A DNA stretch of 7,645 nt from Eubacteriales bacterium (GTDB lineage: Bacteria; Bacillota; Clostridia; JAQUNY01): contig JAQUNY010000076.1 in NCBI GenBank assembly GCA_028717405.1, positions 1 to 7,645 of the forward strand, in the 5' to 3' direction. Positions 5,580 to 7,645 of this stretch are shown here, in pieces; position 1 is the stretch's first letter, and every line of letters starts with the position of its first letter. The notes under the pieces were generated by a model that was not told where the DNA came from, made no database searches, and saw nothing but the letters and a program-made list of their open reading frames with translations. The translations under genes were made by a program, and so were the position numbers.

Positions 5580-6699
5580 TATCATCTCCGAATCCTACGC
5601 CCAGGCTTTTAGCAATTCTGACAAGCTCGCCGTTGGAAGGAACTGTTTTAATATTTGCTGTTGCTTCTTCGAGGCTGACTTCACCAACGCTGTCTCCTAT
5701 CAGGCTCACCATGTATCCGAACCTTTCTCTGAGCGCAAGATCTACTGCGGCAACCCCGAACCTGGTAGAAAGTATCCTGTCAAAAGGAGAAGGCCTGCCT
5801 CCCCTCTGAAGATGCCCCAGTACAGTGACCCTGGTCTCGATCCCCGTGAGCTTTTCAAGCTCTCCGGATATCCGGGCGCTGATGCATCCTGAGTGCAAAG
5901 GCTGCCCGGACCAAACCTGTTTTTCGTCCTGCGGCATTGCTTCCGCCTCAGGATCAGCGGCTCTTGAACACGTACCCGGGACAAGTCCCGCTCCTTCGGC
6001 CACCACTACAATACTGAAATGTTTTCCCGCATTTTTCCTTTCAAGTATCTTCTGTGCAACCTTGTGTATGTCATATCTGATTTCCGGTATCAGGATCACA
6101 TCAGCCCCTCCGGCAATCCCTGCTTCAAGAGCTATCCAGCCCGCATTTCTCCCCATGACTTCCAGAAGCATGACCCTGTGGTGGGATTCGGCTGTGGAAT
6201 GAAGCTTGTCAATGGCCTCTGTCGCTGTTTCGACAGCCGTCATAAAGCCAAAGGTCATGTCTGTCGCCGAAAGGTCATTGTCGATGGTTTTAGGTACTCC
6301 CACCAGTTTTACCCCTTTTCTCGCCAGAGCCGCCGCAATAGAGAGAGTGCCGTCTCCCCCTGCTGCGATCAGACAGTCAATACCGAACATTTCAAGGTTT
6401 TTAGCGACGCTGTCCGACATATCTGCGTATTCCGTCCTGCCATCCCTTTTTATTTCAAAACGGAAAGGATTATCCCTGTTTGATGTCCCCAGTATAGTTC
6501 CTCCCTTGTCAAGTATCCCGGAAACATCCTCAGGTGTGAGTTTAATGAAGTTGTTGAGTACAAGCCCTCTATAACCATCTCTGTATCCCGTGACCTCGCA
6601 CCCGTACTTGAGGACCGCCGTTTTCACTATTGCCCTCAGCACCGCATTGAGGCCCGGACAGTCTCCTCCTCCGGTAAGCACTCCAATTTTTTTTACCAT
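5569..6699 (-). CDS. pfkA: 6-phosphofructokinase, group III (ATP-type signature)
   Basis: Phosphorylates fructose-6-phosphate to the 1,6-bisphosphate, the committed step of glycolysis. The 376-residue protein has GGGDCPGLNA (10-19), GYRDGYRGL (38-46), GGDGT (114-118), PKTIDND (136-142, catalytic Asp140), MGRNAGW (182-188), VVVAEGA (231-237) and GHLQRGG (295-301). Gly117 corresponds to E. coli position 104, where PPi-enzymes carry Asp, and Lys137 to position 124, where classical ATP-enzymes carry Gly. The Gly/Lys pair is that of the group III ATP-dependent enzymes, as in Streptomyces, so ATP use is the better guess. An acidic stretch near 245-262 makes it longer than most relatives. An in-frame TAA lies shortly upstream, so the ATG at 6699 is the first possible start; its GGAGG is 12 nt away, which is long. 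It overlaps the DUF2156 gene. Confidence 0.95.
   Translation of the reverse strand: MVKKIGVLTGGGDCPGLNAVLRAIVKTAVLKYGCEVTGYRDGYRGLVLNNFIKLTPEDVSGILDKGGTILGTSNRDNPFRFEIKRDGRTEYADMSDSVAKNLEMFGIDCLIAAGGDGTLSIAAALARKGVKLVGVPKTIDNDLSATDMTFGFMTAVETATEAIDKLHSTAESHHRVMLLEVMGRNAGWIALEAGIAGGADVILIPEIRYDIHKVAQKILERKNAGKHFSIVVVAEGAGLVPGTCSRAADPEAEAMPQDEKQVWSGQPLHSGCISARISGELEKLTGIETRVTVLGHLQRGGRPSPFDRILSTRFGVAAVDLALRERFGYMVSLIGDSVGEVSLEEATANIKTVPSNGELVRIAKSLGVGFGDDNGF
5586..5589 (-). promoter_or_regulatory. Ribosome binding site of the DUF2156 gene, inside pfk
   Basis: GGAG on the minus strand lies within the last codons of pfk and ends 6 nt before the ATG at 5579. It supports that start over the ATG at 5585, which directly abuts it, and places the two genes in one translation-coupled unit. 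Confidence 0.7.
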
Positions 6700-6711
6700 A
6701 TTTCTTTACTG

Positions 6712-6716
6712 CCTCC
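6712..6716 (-). promoter_or_regulatory. Ribosome binding site of pfk with long spacing
   Basis: GGAGG on the minus strand, 12 nt before the ATG at 6699; 5-9 nt is usual. An in-frame TAA between the two excludes an earlier start, so either the wide spacing is tolerated or translation is reduced. Confidence 0.65.
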
Positions 6717-6751
6717 GTAACATTGTATTCAGCACATTTTCATTCCGCAGT

Positions 6752-6760
6752 ATAATATCA
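6752..6760 (-). promoter_or_regulatory. Possible extended -10 promoter of pfk
   Basis: Minus strand reads TGATATTAT, an extended -10 (TG-N-TATTAT). There is no good -35 hexamer 17 bp upstream (CTGCAT). A start near 6745 would give a leader of about 45 nt before the pfk ATG. Confidence 0.4.
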
Positions 6761-6798
6761 TATATTGCCGCCATATGCAGCTTGCTGCCATGTACAGC

Positions 6799-6833
6799 CA
6801 TGCATCTTAAGAGATATATACCCCTCATGCATC
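6799..6833. repeat. Pair of 8-bp direct repeats upstream of pfk
   Basis: CATGCATC (plus strand) occurs at 6799-6806 and 6826-6833, 27 bp apart start to start. Each contains the palindrome ATGCAT. The pair lies between the peptidase stop and the possible pfk promoter. It could be a double operator, but the copies are short enough for chance. Confidence 0.35.
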
Positions 6834-6840
6834 CGGCTTA

Positions 6841-6861
6841 ACAGCTCCCCTGAGAAGCTGT
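6841..6861 (-). other. Short hairpin after the peptidase gene
   Basis: Minus strand ACAGCT and AGCTGT form a perfect 6-bp stem that can extend by a few pairs (including T-G wobbles) over a loop around CAG. It starts 12 nt after the peptidase stop. No T run follows, so it is at best a weak terminator or an mRNA 3'-end stem. Confidence 0.35.
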
Positions 6862-6873
6862 GGCAATATCTCC

Positions 6874-7645
6874 TCAGACGTCAGCGCTGGCATCGCAGGC
6901 TGCCGCGCTTATGATCGCTGCAATAAATCCGGCCGCCTTTTCAAGATCGCCGGCATTAACAAATTCCTCGACAGTATGCGCTTTGTTCATCCCGACACTC
7001 AGGTTGACAGCCCTGATGCCTTTGCCGCTTATTATATTCGTGTCGCTGCCTCCGCCTGTCACAACCGGTTCGTATTCAACCCCTGCTTCTGCGGCTGCTC
7101 TCTTCAGGATACCGGTCAGCTCCTTTTCATCATCGCCAATTTCAAAAGAATCAAACAGGAGGCTGCTCTCAATTTCGGACACTCCTCCATAATAATCGGC
7201 AGCTTCGGTGAAACAGTTTTCCATGTGTCTTCTCTGTTTTTCAAGCTTGCTTCTGTCCCTGCTCCTGCATTCGCCCTCGATATAGACCTTGTCGCATACT
7301 ATATTTGTAGCTTTACCGCCATTTATTATGCCAATGTTCGCAGTAGTTTCAGCATCAAGTCTCCCCAGCTTCATATTGTCGACAGCCCTTGAGGCCATCT
7401 GTATCGAGCTTATTCCCTTTTCGGGCTCCACTCCGGCGTGGGCTGCCTTTCCTTTCAGATATCCCCCGATTTTATATTGAGCCGGCGCCTTAACTGCAAA
7501 GGTCCCAATATGTCCGCCTTCGTCCAGTACAAATCCGTATTTCGCCCTGATCATTGAATAATCCAGCAGCTTGGCTCCGGTCCGTCCTGTCTCCTCTGCT
7601 ATTGTAAAAACGGCCTGTATTGCGCCATGGGCCACATTGTTTTCC
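6874..7645 (-). CDS. M20B family metallopeptidase, peptidase T-like, N-terminus outside window
   Basis: Zinc-dependent cytosolic aminopeptidase or related amidohydrolase of the M20 family. About 256 residues are visible, the C-terminal two thirds of a protein usually near 370-410 long. The frame stays open to the right edge (reading ENN before VAHGAIQ), so the GTG at 7635 is not the start. Counting from that GTG as residue 1: the catalytic and metal-binding glutamates in AEETG (13-17), LDEGG (37-41), the dimerisation-domain segment KAAHAGVEPEKG (63-74), NIGIINGGKATNIV (100-113), GGGSDTNI (194-201) and a C-terminal metal-ligand candidate His220 in NKAHTVEEF. The pattern fits the peptidase T-like subgroup better than PepT itself; substrate is uncertain. 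It is separated from pfk by 174 nt that hold a possible promoter, so it is probably a separate unit. Confidence 0.88.
   Translation of the reverse strand, partial: ENNVAHGAIQAVFTIAEETGRTGAKLLDYSMIRAKYGFVLDEGGHIGTFAVKAPAQYKIGGYLKGKAAHAGVEPEKGISSIQMASRAVDNMKLGRLDAETTANIGIINGGKATNIVCDKVYIEGECRSRDRSKLEKQRRHMENCFTEAADYYGGVSEIESSLLFDSFEIGDDEKELTGILKRAAAEAGVEYEPVVTGGGSDTNIISGKGIRAVNLSVGMNKAHTVEEFVNAGDLEKAAGFIAAIISAAACDASADV

Noticed and set aside
5569..6699. PPi-dependent phosphofructokinase
   Set aside because: PPi enzymes carry Asp at the position that is Gly117 here (GGDDT rather than GGDGT); Lys137 alone does not indicate PPi use, since group III ATP enzymes have it too.
7633..7635. GTG at 7635 as the start of the peptidase gene
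   Set aside because: The frame is open to the window edge, and conserved family sequence (the AEETG region) is normally preceded by more than 100 residues, so the gene begins outside.

Overview
The window is chromosomal core-metabolism DNA from an anaerobic, low-to-middle GC Firmicute, most likely in the Clostridia. The evidence for this is the strong GGAGG-type ribosome sites, a sigma-A promoter with textbook hexamers, a clostridial-type Rex operator candidate, a cofactor-independent phosphoglycerate mutase, a DUF2156 protein of the Firmicute type, and PGK and TIM sequences that read as clostridial. The genus cannot be named from the sequence alone. All recognised genes lie on the minus strand, so the window is transcribed from high to low coordinates. 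No mobile element, tRNA, rRNA or CRISPR array was seen.

In transcription order: (1) 7645-6874, the C-terminal part of an M20B (peptidase T-like) metallopeptidase whose N-terminus lies outside the window. (2) 6699-4491, a two-gene unit in which group III 6-phosphofructokinase is followed, with an 11-nt overlap, by a DUF2156 (MprF C-terminal-like, GNAT-fold) protein. (3) 4329-3316, glyceraldehyde-3-phosphate dehydrogenase of the eukaryote/E. coli GapA-like clade. It has a strong promoter of its own (TTGCAT-17-TATAAT), a Rex-like operator upstream, a predicted hairpin at the 5' end of the mRNA, and a strong intrinsic terminator after the gene. (4) 3086-1140, a single in-frame fusion of phosphoglycerate kinase and triosephosphate isomerase. 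(5) 1118 to the left edge, phosphoglycerate mutase (gpmI, GTG start), cut off after 372 codons.

Together the genes cover fructose-6-phosphate phosphorylation and the triose part of glycolysis from triose-phosphate isomerisation to 2-phosphoglycerate. Aldolase and enolase are not in view. The order gap / pgk-tpi / gpmI matches the common Firmicute gap operon, but no cggR repressor precedes gap. The candidate controller is instead the redox sensor Rex (NADH/NAD+), which fits an NAD-dependent GAPDH in a fermenter. The 229-nt gap between gap and pgk-tpi holds a terminator, an exact 17-bp tandem repeat and a perfect 9-bp inverted repeat. It probably sets how much transcription passes from gap into the downstream genes.

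The points most worth a second look are the PGK-TIM fusion with a heptameric A run exactly at the domain junction, the Rex-like site over a possible second gap promoter, the eukaryote-like GAPDH, and the DUF2156 gene coupled to pfk and enlarged by two low-complexity insertions.
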